Shown piece after piece: positions 1 to 11,422 of a DNA stretch of 55,120 nt. Each line of letters starts with the position of its first letter. Position 1 is the first letter of the stretch. This stretch comes from Gymnopilus junonius (Eukaryota; Basidiomycota; Agaricomycetes; Agaricales; Galerinaceae). The stretch covers positions 1-55,120 of the forward strand of contig JADNYJ010000235.1 in NCBI GenBank assembly GCA_015501075.1, read 5' to 3'. The notes beneath the pieces were generated by a model that made no database searches, was not told the origin of the DNA, and saw only the letters and a list, made by a program, of their open reading frames with translations. The position numbers were made by a program, and so were the translations under genes.

Positions 1-3000
1 ACCAGCAGCACGGAAGAAATTGCGAATGAAAGACTACGCTGACGAAATTCCCAGAAGATGGTTTGGATATAGAGGAGGAAACAAATTCAGACATCGATAC
101 ACTTCCGGAATAGTGGTATCCAAGATGCGGATGTAATAAATGTAACGAGCATACTGTAAAAATAAAAAACATAAAGTGAAGTCGAACGAAACCCTTGTAA
201 AGAGACAAACAGAGAGAAATCACCAAAGTCATCCTGGACAGTAGCTGATGCAATGGAAAGAAGGAGAACTCAAAAAACGGAACGAGAGGGAGGTGAGATG
301 AGACATTGAGACATGAAGAGAGAGCAGAGAGCAGAGAGCAGAGGGGAAAGAGAGAGATAAAGATCGGTGCGATGAATGTTCTACGAAACTGGAAGCGTGA
401 GGTGAAGTCAGAAGGGAACCACCGATAGCAGAAAAAAAACTTTGTCGGCCTCAAAAGACAGGAAAGAAGAAAAATCCAGTTGAATCAAGCCACACATGAA
501 AGACATTAAAATACAGAGCAACAGACCTGCTGCTCATTTTAGCTCATTCGACATCAGCAAGGGATAGAACAGCAATGCGTGATGTGGCGGTCTAATTTTT
601 GCACTCACAGCCCAGGCTCGAAATCTGCTTGGGACTGCTACTACTTCTGAATCATATATCAACATTAGGAAGATGAAAGTCAAGAGACAGGAGAACATAC
701 GCAGAGGACAACTCCAATATGAGGACATAGCAGATGCTCGACGGTGTTGGTGGTGAGAACAGAGTGAGAGGGCAGCTTCATGAACCTATGGGGACCTGAT
801 GAAGATGAAAGATTAAATACGATGGATAAACGAGACATCCGATTGACCTCCAGGTGCCATATAAAGGACGCAAACTAAAATGAATCAGAGAAGCGAGAAA
901 CTCACCACGCAATACTATCTATCTATCTATCTATCCTGTACATTCCAGAAGAGAAGAGAAGAGCACAACCGGATATCTAAAAGCCGGGGGAGCTCTCAGC
1001 TCAATCAATACCTACGTACAACCCCTGCACGTCCAGGTCCAGAATCACTGCTTGATACTGAATCTTGATGGCCCAGATACGATCTACAACCGCCACAGAG
1101 AATCCTGTTGGATTTACCTCCCGCCGTCGCTTGCGATTTCTTATATCCGGTACACCTTTACCCATTTAAAGGCAAGTAAAGGGTGTATCATTGTTCTGGA
1201 GGTGATAAGCACGTTGATAAAAGGGACAAAGAAGTGCGATATTTTGAATGGAATAGAGATAAGCAGCCACTGGGTCGAAAATGTAATAAAATGGAAAATG
1301 TAGAAAGTGGGACGAGCCATACTTGACCATATTCGAAAAAGAGAAAAAAAAAGGAAGACATTAACGTTCTCACAAGGTATAAGTCAAAAGTGGAAAAAGA
1401 GAGGGGAACCGTAACCTGATACCTGTGTCATCTATCCACATCCGGGGAAATTCCTCGTGGAGATCTATCCATAGGCATGTGTCAAAAGCACCGTTCATAT
1501 GTACGAGCAAGTTACGAATGCATAAGAGACAGGGAAAATCCAGATGTGACATGATGACGATGCTAGGTATCAGGAAAGGAAAACAGCGCATTCCTAGAAA
1601 GGAAGAGGAAAGAATTTTAATATGTACGACCAGTTGGAGGTACTTGGAATGAAGTCGGTATAAGCATAATCGACACTTTTCTGTTGACAAAGAACCTTGT
1701 CGCAGTATTCAAGTAAGCTATCCATAAACACACCGCTAGGACTAGCTCCGTTTCATTTCACTGAGCATATTACCTCGTTGGTGAATGAGAAAGAAAAATC
1801 ATCTACTTCCACTCGCGTCCGGGGAAGGATTTGTGGAAACCATAGGTGCATAATCCCAGGAGAGAGACATAATGGAGAAGTATGACAAGTCATGATAGCC
1901 GGAGAACAAGAAAACGAGGAAAGCGAGAGCGGGATAGATAATGACGACGCCGAGTCCGACAAGAAAGGATGATGATGAGCGAGCAAAAAAAATAATGGCT
2001 TTAAAGCAAGGCGAAATGGACGACCGCACTTGGGCAAGGACCGTAGCAACCACGCATATGAAGCCACACCCAAATCCAACATGGACAAGAGCCAATCTGA
2101 GCGGAGAAAGAATCATGCTGAACGCCATCAGCATATGCCAGAAGGACGAGAGTGCAAAAGAAGATACAGAGAAGGTAGTAGAAAAAGGGGATAAAATGAG
2201 AGGCTTCGACGTCAGATTCGCATCAGGAGAAAGTAGGATGATAGTGGAAAGGATGGTGGAAATTGCATGATGATGGGAGGGGGAGGGTGCCCGATATGGC
2301 TGAGTCACCACACACAGGTACAACTATGTCAGCCCTTCATAGCGCAGCAAACGCACGTACCTCTCACACCTGACCAGCAACAGCACGCGCCTCTCCATCA
2401 TACCCACACCAGTGAGCACCGCAGTCTTGTCCGAATTCAGAGGTACGCCTGGAATCTTCACTCGTCGACTGCGTATGCGATGTCGCTGACTCGCCGGAGC
2501 GTGTAGTCTGTAGTCGGTGGAGGGATACGCAGGATGAAAGAAGGAGGCAGAGCACAGTCCTGAGCACGACGTCCGAGTACTAACATGGCGATAACCATGT
2601 ATGCGCGGTTGTCGAGGATGGAGGTGGCGAGTGAGCAGGACAAGGCCATGTACGGCAAGCGGGATGGACCGGTCTAGAATTGGCTTCAGAAGGCACAGCC
2701 AAACATAGACATCGTAACCGGTAACTCCAACCTCCGATGCGTTGTCTCACTTCTCCGAGCTACGAAACCCGGCCCAGGACACTCATGTCGACAATGTGTA
2801 CCGCCTAGGCGATTCAGTCCGTGGGGAAGCCATTCGAACAGGGCTCGAGGTGAAGGATAGCGCTGGAGGAGATCGCATGATGTGTGGTGACGTTGATGCT
2901 CTTTGATAAGTACGCTGATGTCCATGCGTATGTTATCTTGATTCTTGATTCTCTTCACTGCCTCTTAAAATCTACTTTCACAACCATTTTCAGATCGACC

Positions 3001-3740
3001 TCGTCCGCTCTTCATCGTCATCCTTAGATTCGATCGTTCGCCTACGTGCCGTTTGCTAGGCTGAGGTATCACTGATCTTCTGGAATGCGGAGTTGTTTTC
3101 GTATTTGATTCCACTGCTATCCTTTCCCCCTCGTCTTTTTCACATAATTGTCCCAAATACGAGCCCGCATTTTATTTTCTCCTCCTCATCGAACACCCGC
3201 CGTATCCTCCGGCACATCTGGGTGTTACACTCGACTCCCATGTCAAGTCACAGTGCCTCTTCCCCCGCGCGTCCTCGAACTATCTGTCTCTCTCCGTCTA
3301 ACAGTTTAAACCCTGCCTCTATTTCATGAAGAAAAATTCGGGTAATCAGGGAAAAGACAAGATATCTGTCCTTCCTACCAGTTAGTTTGGGGATGGAGAT
3401 GACTTCAGTGCGATGCAGGATGATCGAGTGTGATGTATTGTGTTTTTGGGCCTTTCTAGGTTATCGCAGGGTCCATAAGGATGGAAGAGTCTCGTTATCT
3501 GGGCTTGTGATTCGATATCGTCTCTTTTATTTTACGTGTTTTTTTCTGTTATTCAATAATCCTACGCCATGCGTTCCTCTTTTATCACTTCACTCCGGGA
3601 CCTTTAAACTTCGGCCCTGGAAATAAAACTGCGCTGGGATTCTTACCGTCCGGGATATGATTCCCTCTTTCCTTATTTTTTCACGATCTCGATTCCGATG
3701 GTCCATTCGTACTGTCCCTCTTTCCTGACTTTTATTTCTT
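1..3740. other. Region without a supportable gene
   Basis: I see no recognisable protein, tRNA or rRNA here. Open frames up to 174 codons occur (for example 1799-2323 on the minus strand) but they are hydrophobic or low-complexity, lack recognisable motifs and are not joined by convincing introns. The stretch has purine-rich tracts (about 290-360) and a tetranucleotide microsatellite near 915. It may be intergenic DNA or decayed repeat sequence. Confidence 0.5.
915..935. repeat. CTAT tetranucleotide microsatellite
   Basis: About five tandem CTAT units are read directly in the sequence. No function is implied. Confidence 0.9.
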
Positions 3741-4008
3741 CTGACAGATGGCCGACTTTAAAAATCTTTTTCTCTCACCCGGCTCCCATATCTTTGAATT
3801 GATGCTAATCGGGCGTCAGATTCAAAGTCTCCGACTTCTTCATTGTCCCGGATGGATAAAAGTAGGAATAAAATTGTCTTCGCCTGGGGCTATTCGCTTA
3901 CCCCAAAGGTTTTCTTGGAGAATCTCAGGGAGGCGGCGGACTGGACTGATGAGTTGGATCTGATGGATGAGTGGGGACGGCTGGTAGAAGGCAACCGCCA
4001 GGCTTCAG

Positions 4009-4424
4009 ATGGAAAAGGAGATAGCTGACGCGGAGAGTGACGAGGATGAGGAAGATGGCCTGCCACACAAAGCTAGGTACTTGGCTGCAATGGAGCAGGA
4101 AGCGCTGGATTTGGAGATCGCAAAGCGTGATGCACGGTTCCGCCAAAGTGAGTAAATCAACACGCGCAGATGATCTTTCACTCATCTTAACCATCAAGCC
4201 ATGGGAAAGATACTAAAAGTTGGAGACCTCTTAGAGGACAATGAGGACTGCGAGATGATTTGCGACGCTCTCCTCCGAATAGCCCACTGTCTCCAGTGCT
4301 TGAACTACAAAAGGCCTAGGGAAGAACCTTTTACTTTGACGTGCCAATCTGCCACCTGCAAAGAAGCTTCGGGATCGATATTTGTCAGCCACAAAGTCGA
4401 TTTTTTTTCTTCCTACCTTCCTAC
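4009..4424 (+). CDS. Small unknown gene, two exons, 3' end lost at a solo LTR
   Basis: I do not recognise this protein. Exon 1 (4009-4147) starts at ATG 4009 and encodes an acidic segment (DAESDEDEEDG, about residues 7-17) followed by a charged helix rich in Glu, Lys and Arg. A clean 51-nt intron follows (4148-4198, GTGAGT...AAG), and exon 2 (from 4199) stays in frame with a Cys-rich stretch (CDALLRIAHCLQCLNYKR, then TCQSATC). Splicing that preserves the frame is the main support that this is a real gene. The frame runs into the LTR that begins at 4425; a pyrimidine-rich run before it (4401-4424) suggests the LTR landed in or beside an intron. Upstream, frame 3843-4025 (FLENLREAADWTDELDLMDE) is protein-like and may be an earlier exon joined by a frameshift or unseen intron, so ATG 4009 may not be the true start. 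Confidence 0.4.
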
Positions 4425-5173
4425 TGTAAATAACCCGTTCTGTGTGGGAACGGTATAAGACGAGGGGAAATCTGAAGGAACCGAGTAAGATGATTGACGG
4501 AACAATCAAATACTAAGGTACTATGTCCAAGTAGATGGTAGTGAAAAGAAAAATAAGTCTTGATGTTTTGAGGGTGTTTGGTGGAATAAGAGAGCCTAAG
4601 GATCACCTCGAGTGTCCTTAGCGAGCTCAATTGGGAGAATACGAGTGGGTAAGGAACTTTGAGTAGATCCCAAAGTTGCCTGTACCCATGAGAAAGTGAG
4701 TAAGTTTGGAGACTTTGACTTCTTCGCAAGTCGGCTAGAGCTCTTGTAGCTCTCGTTTTGAGTGGGGAAAAATGCACTGAAATTAACCAAAGAAAATATG
4801 TAGCTACTACATGGTTTTTATACCTCTTTAGCTACGAAAATTTCCTTGAAAATTTTATAGGAATAAATCTAAGGCTAAAATTTGAATGGGGACAAGTCAG
4901 GGCGCCAAAAAGATGAATGAAGGAATAAGGAATTAGCGAGTTGGTTGCCCTGACAAGGAATAAAGTAAAAGGAAAATATACATATATGGTAATTTTCTGT
5001 AATCACGTTGCCAGTGCAAGTTGAGCAGGTGGACGGAAACAAAATCTTTCAATTCAGTGGCTTGGAGTTGGGCCGTTGGCGGTGTTGCGGCTGACTCACT
5101 AAAAGATCGAGGTGAGTCTGCCGCCGTAACGATTTTGCGTAATTCCGCGCTCAGACGGAGTACCGACTCCACA
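4425..5173 (-). mobile_element. Solo LTR of a gypsy-1 type retrotransposon
   Basis: This 749-bp block is the reverse complement of the gypsy-1 LTR at 35505-36253, which has exactly the same length. In its own orientation it begins TGTGGAGTC and ends TTATTTACA (TG...CA ends). Flanks are CTAC (4421-4424) and GTAC (5174-5177), a possible 4-bp target duplication with one mismatch. No internal retroelement sequence adjoins it, so it is a solo LTR, as left by LTR-LTR recombination. A TATAAAAA promoter-like box lies inside on the minus strand near 4820. Differences I checked from the gypsy-1 LTR are mostly C/T at CpG sites. The right edge touches the first readable codons of the GST gene fragment. 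Confidence 0.85.
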
Positions 5174-5521
5174 GTACTCTACGATATTCCCTCTCGTATC
5201 GCACGAAAGGCCTGGTCTCCAAACACTTGGAAAACAAGGTAAGTTCACACCCAATCCCCACATCTCCCTGATACATCACCACCTCGTATCCGGCCACAGA
5301 TATTGTCTCAATTACAAAGGCATACCCTACCGAACCGAATGGGTCGAATACCCCGATATCGAAGAACTCTACACCAAAATCGGACTAAACCCACTCTCAC
5401 TAAAACCAAACGGAACACCGCGGTGCACCCTCCCCGTCATCCACGACCCCAATTCCAGTACCGGTGTGAAACTGGGCGAATCATTCGACATCGCCCAGTA
5501 CCTCGACCGACAATACCCTGA
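5174..5521 (+). pseudogene. Glutathione S-transferase, N-terminal fragment
   Basis: Exon 1 (5174-5238) reads LYDIPSRIARKAWSPNTWKT and exon 2 (5300 onward) reads YCLNYKGIPYRTEWVEYPDI, then a TLPVIHD segment and LGESFDIAQYLDRQYPD. These match the thioredoxin-fold N-terminal domain of fungal GSTs, which binds glutathione and conjugates it to electrophiles in the cytosol. The 61-nt intron (5239-5299, GTAAGT...CAG) keeps the frame. Both ends are missing: the start codon and first few residues are cut off by the solo LTR ending at 5173, and the all-helical C-terminal domain is absent because homology stops near 5521, before sequence leading to the F-box gene. Only about 95 of the usual 240-260 residues remain, so a functional enzyme is very unlikely. 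Confidence 0.8.
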
Positions 5522-5658
5522 CTATATACTTTTTGTAGTTCAAATTTTGAGTTGTGGTTTCTTCGTTTACGTTCCAATATGCAAGCTGTTTTGAACAAGT
5601 GGCGAAGACATGGAAAATGCCAAGAAAATTCTGTAACCGTCTAAAAAACAAATCTAAA

Positions 5659-7250
5659 TTACTTTGCCAGCTTGTTTGTATGAAGGCGCAGAAGTTCAGG
5701 TCGTCCACTCCCACATTCATAGTCAGTGACCTTTCCATCTGAGGTTTGTGCATATCGAACCTTGAGACCTGTAATCTCTTCCAGGCAATCCATATTAGAC
5801 TTGGTCAATTGTGGATGGCCCCAGATATCTAGCAGGGATATAGGCAGGTCTAATTCTCTCCGATGCCGAAGGAAAACCATGAGATTCTTCTCGATCCATT
5901 GGTCGCTCCAGCGGGCGTCTTTGTCATATTCGATCATGAGAGTATGCAAATTGGGTAGAGAGCGAGGATCACATGATTCAACGATGAAGCTCAAGGTCGC
6001 CGCCGTGGCACCGAGCCATGTCAATGATGTGAATACCGAGATCACGGCCTTCAGCGCAGGTTGCAAGTCCATTGGAATGTCCTCGATGTATAAGTACATC
6101 GTCCGGATATTGGAGAGCGATTTAACCGACGCAAAATGCGACAGTAATAGGCGTGCGATAGTGAGAAAAGTAGATCTGCTGCGGGAGTCTGCAAGGTGTA
6201 CCCGGTAGTTTTTTTTGTCAAAATCGTCCTCGTACAAGACCAGGCTAATTTCGGAGGGTCGACGAGGCTTGCAGGAGATATCGAACTGGATAGTTGATGT
6301 AGGAAAACCAGCGATGGCATATTTGAGGAATTCAGACAACCGCTGACACGCAATGTCAAGCACTGGTTCGGTTGATTGACCTTCTATAGCCCACAATTGG
6401 ACGCCAGCTCAAAGGAGCGGCATTGAGTTGAAGCAATGGTTGCTAAAACGGGTGCCCAAATGCGATGTCGACAATTGCCAATCATCAACTCTTCAAGATC
6501 GGGGAGATGGACAGGGGAAGGGCATTCCACAACATCCGACCCTACATTAGTGAAATTGATTTGAAGATGCCGGATCTTCCGCATATTTCTCAATGCAGCA
6601 AGGACATCTGGCAAGGAGAATGAACCTCTGATTGTGAGCTCCTGTATGTGCGAAATCCAAGGTGCGTGCAGGTTAAAGGAAATATTGGACGAGCGAAATA
6701 TCTTGATCTGAGGGGCGTGATCAGTGAGGAAAGGAGCCGGATACCGGGTGAAAGGCGAAAATTCATTCGCTAATTTGAATATCTGTAGCATAGGAGACGG
6801 TCGAAGGATTGGTGCCCAAGCACCATTCCACATGTCGGAAGAGTCAACCAGAATAACATCGAGAACTTGAACTCTTTCCCATTCCTCCTTAATAATTGCA
6901 AAGAAAAAATTAGTGATTTTTTCCATCAGCATCTTTCCCTGAATCCACAGAGGTGCCTTCCCACTGCGACGAAGAATTTCTTTCCTCCACTGCTCCTCCA
7001 ACAGGATCGGATGGTTGAGACTGATACATCTTCCCCATAATAATGGAGAGTCAAGCGTAATCTCCCGCCAGTCATGACAAACTTGCGATGCTCGTATTAG
7101 CTGGCTCAGCGGCAAACCCTCGTTTCGAGATGTGTTGGTGAGAATGAGGGTCTCGAATATCAAGGAGAGGGCGTCGGTGGAGAGGGAGGAGATGGAGGGC
7201 GGAGAAATGTTGATATCAAATGGAAAAATACTGTAGGCATCTGAGTCCAT
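5659..7250 (-). pseudogene. F-box protein, split by one frameshift
   Basis: ATG 7250 opens a frame whose N-terminus (ISSLSTDALSLIFETLIL, then RASQVCHDWREITLDSPLLW) is a typical Agaricomycete F-box, the motif that binds Skp1 in SCF ubiquitin ligases. A long leucine-rich region follows, presumably the substrate-binding part. An in-frame ATG exists further upstream at 7364, but the 7250 start fits the usual short leader before the F-box. The frame hits a stop at 6384, while the next frame continues without a gap (LWAIEGQSTEPVLDIACQRL) to 5659. The two parts are offset by one base near 6395-6400, and no intron of normal size fits there. Joined length would be about 530 residues, normal for this family. 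It is either a recent pseudogene or contains one sequence error. Confidence 0.75.
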
Positions 7251-7562
7251 ATTGCACGGAATCTCGTCAGAGAGGAAAGTTGAACAATGAAATCGAGAGC
7301 AACCGTTCGTTGATTTTGTGCACGTGATAATCAACCAGGAGTCGGCCGGTTTTTCCGGACCCATTCAAATTGTCGGCTGACAACCAACTGACTGCACTTG
7401 TGTACTCTATCAGGACTTGCGCCACGCCGTCTTGTGCAGTCGAGCGTTACATATTAGAGTACTGCATGCGACATATTCTGTGGGTCATTCAGTATCAGAT
7501 TGAATATAATAATTATACGTTCTATTACGATACATTACATTATGATCCTGTTAATAATACAC
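7251..7562. other. Short intergenic spacer
   Basis: The F-box gene reads away to the left and the M35 gene ends at 7563, so both lie on the minus strand with this AT-rich gap between them. It would hold the 3' end of the protease transcript and the F-box promoter. I see no other feature. Confidence 0.5.
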
Positions 7563-8635
7563 TTAGTTCCTCTTAGCCCGAGCGCTCTTAGAGCCAGCCT
7601 TTTTCACAGGAGCAGATTGAGCCTTGGGCGCTTTGACAGCCTTCCTGAGAGCCTTCGCTGCTTTCTTGATAGACTTCTTCATCGGTTTAGCGGCAGCCTT
7701 ATTCTTAGGGTGATAGGCACACGCTTGGTGAGTGCGACACATGAGCTCTGATCGCTGCAAGTAGTCATTAGCATCCAGTTGAAAATCGAGAAATAAAAGG
7801 TGAAAACACGCAAACTCGAGATCTTCCTCTTCCAGTGCCCACCTCGCAAGCTTAGCATCCTCCTCACCAAAAACACAGTAAGAGTCGGTGTTCTTGTGCA
7901 TCTGGTCAGAACGGAGGGCCTTCAGGTCTTTCATATGACTGTCTTTATCTTGATTAAAGAAATAGTATATTGTAATGGAAGTAGAAGCTTAGATACGCAC
8001 ATCCAACTAAAAAATTCTTCGTGTCAGGCTTGGCACCAAAATCATACGGGGAGCCATCCGTTTTGAAATGATCAACATCCTTGTTGATAGTATGAGCCAA
8101 CTCATGAATAACGGTCCCAGCTCTCATCTTGTCATCATTTCCAGCGAAATACGAACTTCCGAAAAGAACGTGCTTATCTCTATCATTCGTGGCACCCTGC
8201 GTCACATCCGGTCTTGCATCAGCACTGTCAACAAAAAATGTCTCGGTCTGGAGTTTGGCGACTCCGCTCTTGATTTCGAAGATATTGACATTAGTACCGA
8301 AGGCTGCGACGACTGCAGGATGCGACTTTGGATTAGGACCGTTCAGAACAGTCTGCATTTTACTGATTTGCTCGTTCGCTGTGAGAAAAGTCGTTAGGAA
8401 CAGGCTCATTTGGAGTGCCAGAAATTCAAACGTACCAATCCTCATAGGCTCGCACTCGATCTTAACCTTGTTAGCAGCACTTCCGTCCCCAATGCGCCCT
8501 TTCTACGGAATAGACGCGACGTCTTGCAAAATTTCCATTAATTCATACCGTGCTATGAAGCACACGAAATTACACACATTGCAAAGTGGAAATCCAGAGG
8601 GAAAGAGTGATGAACGTAAGGCAGGAAGCTCGCAT
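7563..8635 (-). CDS. Secreted M35-like (aspzincin) zinc metalloprotease
   Basis: Model: exons 8635-8576, 8502-8436, 8378-7997 and 7938-7563, with introns of 73, 57 and 58 nt that all keep the frame; about 294 residues. The start at 8635 gives a signal peptide (MRASCLTFITLSLWISTL), so the enzyme should be secreted. The zinc-binding and catalytic motif HELAH lies at residues 134-138, preceded by KHVLFGSSYF and followed by an Asp-rich stretch (DVDHFKTDGSPYDFG) that should supply the third, Asp ligand. A later MHKNTDSYCVFGE segment resembles the C-terminal part of fungal peptidyl-Lys metalloendopeptidase-like proteins. The third ligand spacing differs slightly from the usual GTxxDxxYG pattern. 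The C-terminus is a Lys/Ala-rich basic tail. An alternative 55-nt intron (about 7755-7809, ending TTGCAG) would replace that tail with a short different one, so the last exon is uncertain. Confidence 0.75.
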
Positions 8636-10116
8636 GGTTGTATAGGTGGCGTTAAGAAAGAACAGAGGAATATACTGCAAAGCGACCCACACCTATAAAA
8701 TGAGAGGTTTGATAGAAGGCCGTGTCGTTGAAAAAAAGGGGAAAAAGCCTACAAGGAAGAGATTCGACCAGCAAAGACTTGGTGAGGCAGAGAGGACAGG
8801 ACATCCTTTTTATATAAGAGGTCTTGTCTCCTGTACCCATCCGAAGGATGACAGTTGAAGTGTCAAAGGAGGTAAATTATCCGCTATTCGTAATACATGA
8901 ATCAGGAGGAAATAAATGCCTTTTATTGTCATTGATCCATAGACCATTGAACCATTCTGATTCTAATACGCCTCTGGTTCGTCCTGTGTCAAGTGCATGA
9001 GCAGTCAGAACCTTAACCGCGACGACGTTCCTGAACAGACTTGCCGACCTCGACAATATCCACGACCTTGGTCACACCCGTCTCATCAACACCCAGAGAA
9101 CCCCAATAGTATAATAAGTTCTTCCCCGAGCTACAAGGGCAGTTCGTTCCACCGGCTACACCAGTCATGGCCTGGATGGCGACGCCTACGAGTTGACAGC
9201 ACAGTAGTACAAGATTTTGGCGAAATCTACCCAGAGTCGAGTCGCGAGAAAGTAGGGGCATACAGAACACGTTACAGATGAAAGCAAGCAAAGCCCGCCC
9301 ATTTGAGGTAACGAATAGCCAGTGAATAAGCGGTGGGAGGTCAGGAGAGAGGACTCCGGGAAGCTCCAGTACGCGTAAGCCGAACGTCCCCCACCTCCGG
9401 TTGTCGGAATTCATCTTTACCGCGCTTTCCCTCCACAGCAAGGCCGTTGCCTCTTTCCTACACCTACCGCTTCTGTGGGAGCAGTGCTCGAAGCTAAGCT
9501 AAAGCGCATTGGGTGAGAATCAAGTTGCTATATCTTGTCTTCGAGCTCATTCAACATCGTCTTGGAACTCTAGGCCAGCGCCCCAGTGATCATTGTCATG
9601 AAGACTCGCCAAGACCCACCTCATCGACGTTCGCACTTCTGTTTTTGAAATATTTTCGCTGAGTCCTTTTGGAATCTCCTGCTGTACCATTATGGATAAT
9701 TTTTTGAAACAAAACGTGGGAAGGATGGACAATATACGAAATGAGGAGAAAGAGTTCCTTGAGATGGAAAGTAGGTCAATCAACTTTAATTAGATTTTCC
9801 AATGATTTATAAGCTCAAATATCTTCAGAGAGGGGCAAGAACACTGTTTTCGGACAATGGATAAGGTCACTTTCACCCGAGACGAAATACCTGTACAAAG
9901 GTTCTGATGCGTGGCTCGACTTACTTCTACAGGGTCATAAATCGAGCTGAAATATTTTTTTTTCATTGCATATTTTAGATCGAACAGAACGCACGGTTGC
10001 AGAAATGCAGAAATACAGTATGCCCCTTTCCATCCATTCAGCAACAGAACAGCTACCTGATATTTAACACCATATGCAGGTGATAGACAAATCGCGCGGA
10101 CGCAAGGAGAGGGAAC
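8636..10116. other. Region with no confident gene
   Basis: A TATATAA-like box occurs near 8809-8816. A minus-strand frame at 9013-9441 (142 codons, with LLCCQLVGVAIQAMTGVAGG and a nearby CPC) superficially recalls small cysteine-rich secreted proteins, but I cannot place the full cysteine pattern of any family. Nothing else is supportable. Confidence 0.4.
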
Positions 10117-10266
10117 TGCGTGACGTGCGGAAAGGACGCTCAGTCGGATTTGAAGGTCTGCTCTGGATGCAAGGTAGCAAAATATTGCTCGAAACAGTGT
10201 CAGAAGGAGGACTGGAAAAATCATAAGAGACTGCCTTCGACAGAGAGCGGGCGTAGCAACAAATAG
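10117..10266 (+). CDS. MYND-type zinc finger fragment
   Basis: The reading frame from 10117 gives CVTCGK, then VCSGCKVAKYCSKQCQ and WKNHK, which reproduces the MYND pattern of Cys pairs, the YCS..CQ core and the final Trp and His. MYND fingers bind two zinc ions and mediate protein-protein contact, often in chromatin or transcription proteins. Upstream, the frame closes at a TAG (10084-10086), and a possible splice acceptor lies just before (CATATGCAG, ends 10079; or GATAG at 10086), so this is probably the last exon of a gene whose first exons I could not assign. The stop is at 10264-10266, only 16 codons after the finger. It could equally be an isolated remnant. Confidence 0.6.
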   Translation, partial: CVTCGKDAQSDLKVCSGCKVAKYCSKQCQKEDWKNHKRLPSTESGRSNK

Positions 10267-11422
10267 CCATAACTCGAGTTGAAGGTCGTGGGACGTGTTT
10301 ACTGGAATTCAGGATGGGATCGGCTAGGTGGGGAGGTAGAATGAGCGACTGTATGCACAGTAACAGGCAGCCAAGAGTTCCTCCGAGTCTGCGGCGCCTT
10401 CCTCTCCTGTTCCCCACTATCCTAACAATCCCAATCTCATATGAGGCAATCGATGGAATTACAGTGCGTAAGTAGCTCCCGTTGTCCCGCCATGTCCCTT
10501 ATCAACATTATGTTTACCAGGTGGCTAAGCAGTTCTTCCTTCTCAGCTCGGGTGCCAGGTGCTTATCCGATTCGATGACCACTCTCATTCGCCCATTTCC
10601 TTGCTGAACTATCTTAACATGCTCATGGACCATCTCCACCCATCTGTACTTGAGCTCGGTGTCTCCCCAAAATCCTCCGTCGTGTTGATTTGCCTAACAG
10701 TTATTGTCACCATGGGCCGCCTTCTTGCTTTGTCAGGCTGATGAGGACGTGGACTGCCTTCAATCGAGTATGACGACTGCTGTGGAAAAGGTCGATGTGC
10801 GTCCTATACTACTCTACTTTCCTCATATCAAGTCCTTCTTCTTCCTATCTTAGATACTTACCTCAAACCTCAGATACGAACACCACCACCTCGCCGCCCT
10901 TCCGGCCTGGCAGTGGTAAACTCCCTCTTCGATATCTCATCCTCCAGGTAAGTAGCCAGGATACCCATTCCCCATCATATCTTCCGGTCCAGTCCTTCTC
11001 CTATATGCCTATTCATTATGAAACCAGCTTATCACCCTTGCTGGAATGCCGTGTTCATGCTCTGCTCATCATTTTCCTTCATCTGCTCTTCGTTAGCTTT
11101 GCCTTTTCTATGATTCTCCGAGGCAGGTCTCGAACTGGCTTCATTATCCTCTATTTTGTTTCCAGAATACATCTTTTTCATTCCGATCCCTGATCCTCTG
11201 GCATTCCATTCCACCCTGCCTGGTCTGTCGCTCAGAGGGCGTTATGTTGATCATGAACAAGACGGACTGTCCGAGAATTCTGCGTATTCATATCTTTCCT
11301 TATTAATTCTGCAACCTCCGTCTTGGAGATATTTAGTAGCCTCCTCCGGCGACAAGCACATGCGAGTGGATAAGTAGCCTAGACGATGGATGATTGTTCA
11401 TCATGATTTATTTAATGACATT
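10267..11422. other. Intergenic stretch with possible unassigned exons
   Basis: Pyrimidine-rich sequence. Around 10855-10949 an exon-like block sits between a CTTAG acceptor and a GTAAGT donor and codes in one frame for a Pro/Thr-rich peptide, but I could not build a gene from it. The ORF at 10795-11193 shows no family signature. Confidence 0.35.

Noticed and set aside
915..935. CRISPR-like or other spaced repeat array
   Set aside because: This is a simple CTAT microsatellite. No spaced direct repeats of CRISPR type were seen anywhere, as expected for a fungal nuclear sequence.
1799..2323. 174-codon membrane protein on the minus strand
   Set aside because: Ser/Leu/Phe-rich low-complexity translation in pyrimidine-rich DNA, overlapped by another frame, with no motif and no splice context.
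5174..5521. Functional GST gene
   Set aside because: Both the start and the whole C-terminal domain are missing; only a fragment remains.
9013..9441. Hydrophobin or small secreted cysteine-rich protein
   Set aside because: The CC and CPC pieces are suggestive, but the eight-cysteine hydrophobin spacing is not present and the end is Arg-rich with no usual terminal motif.
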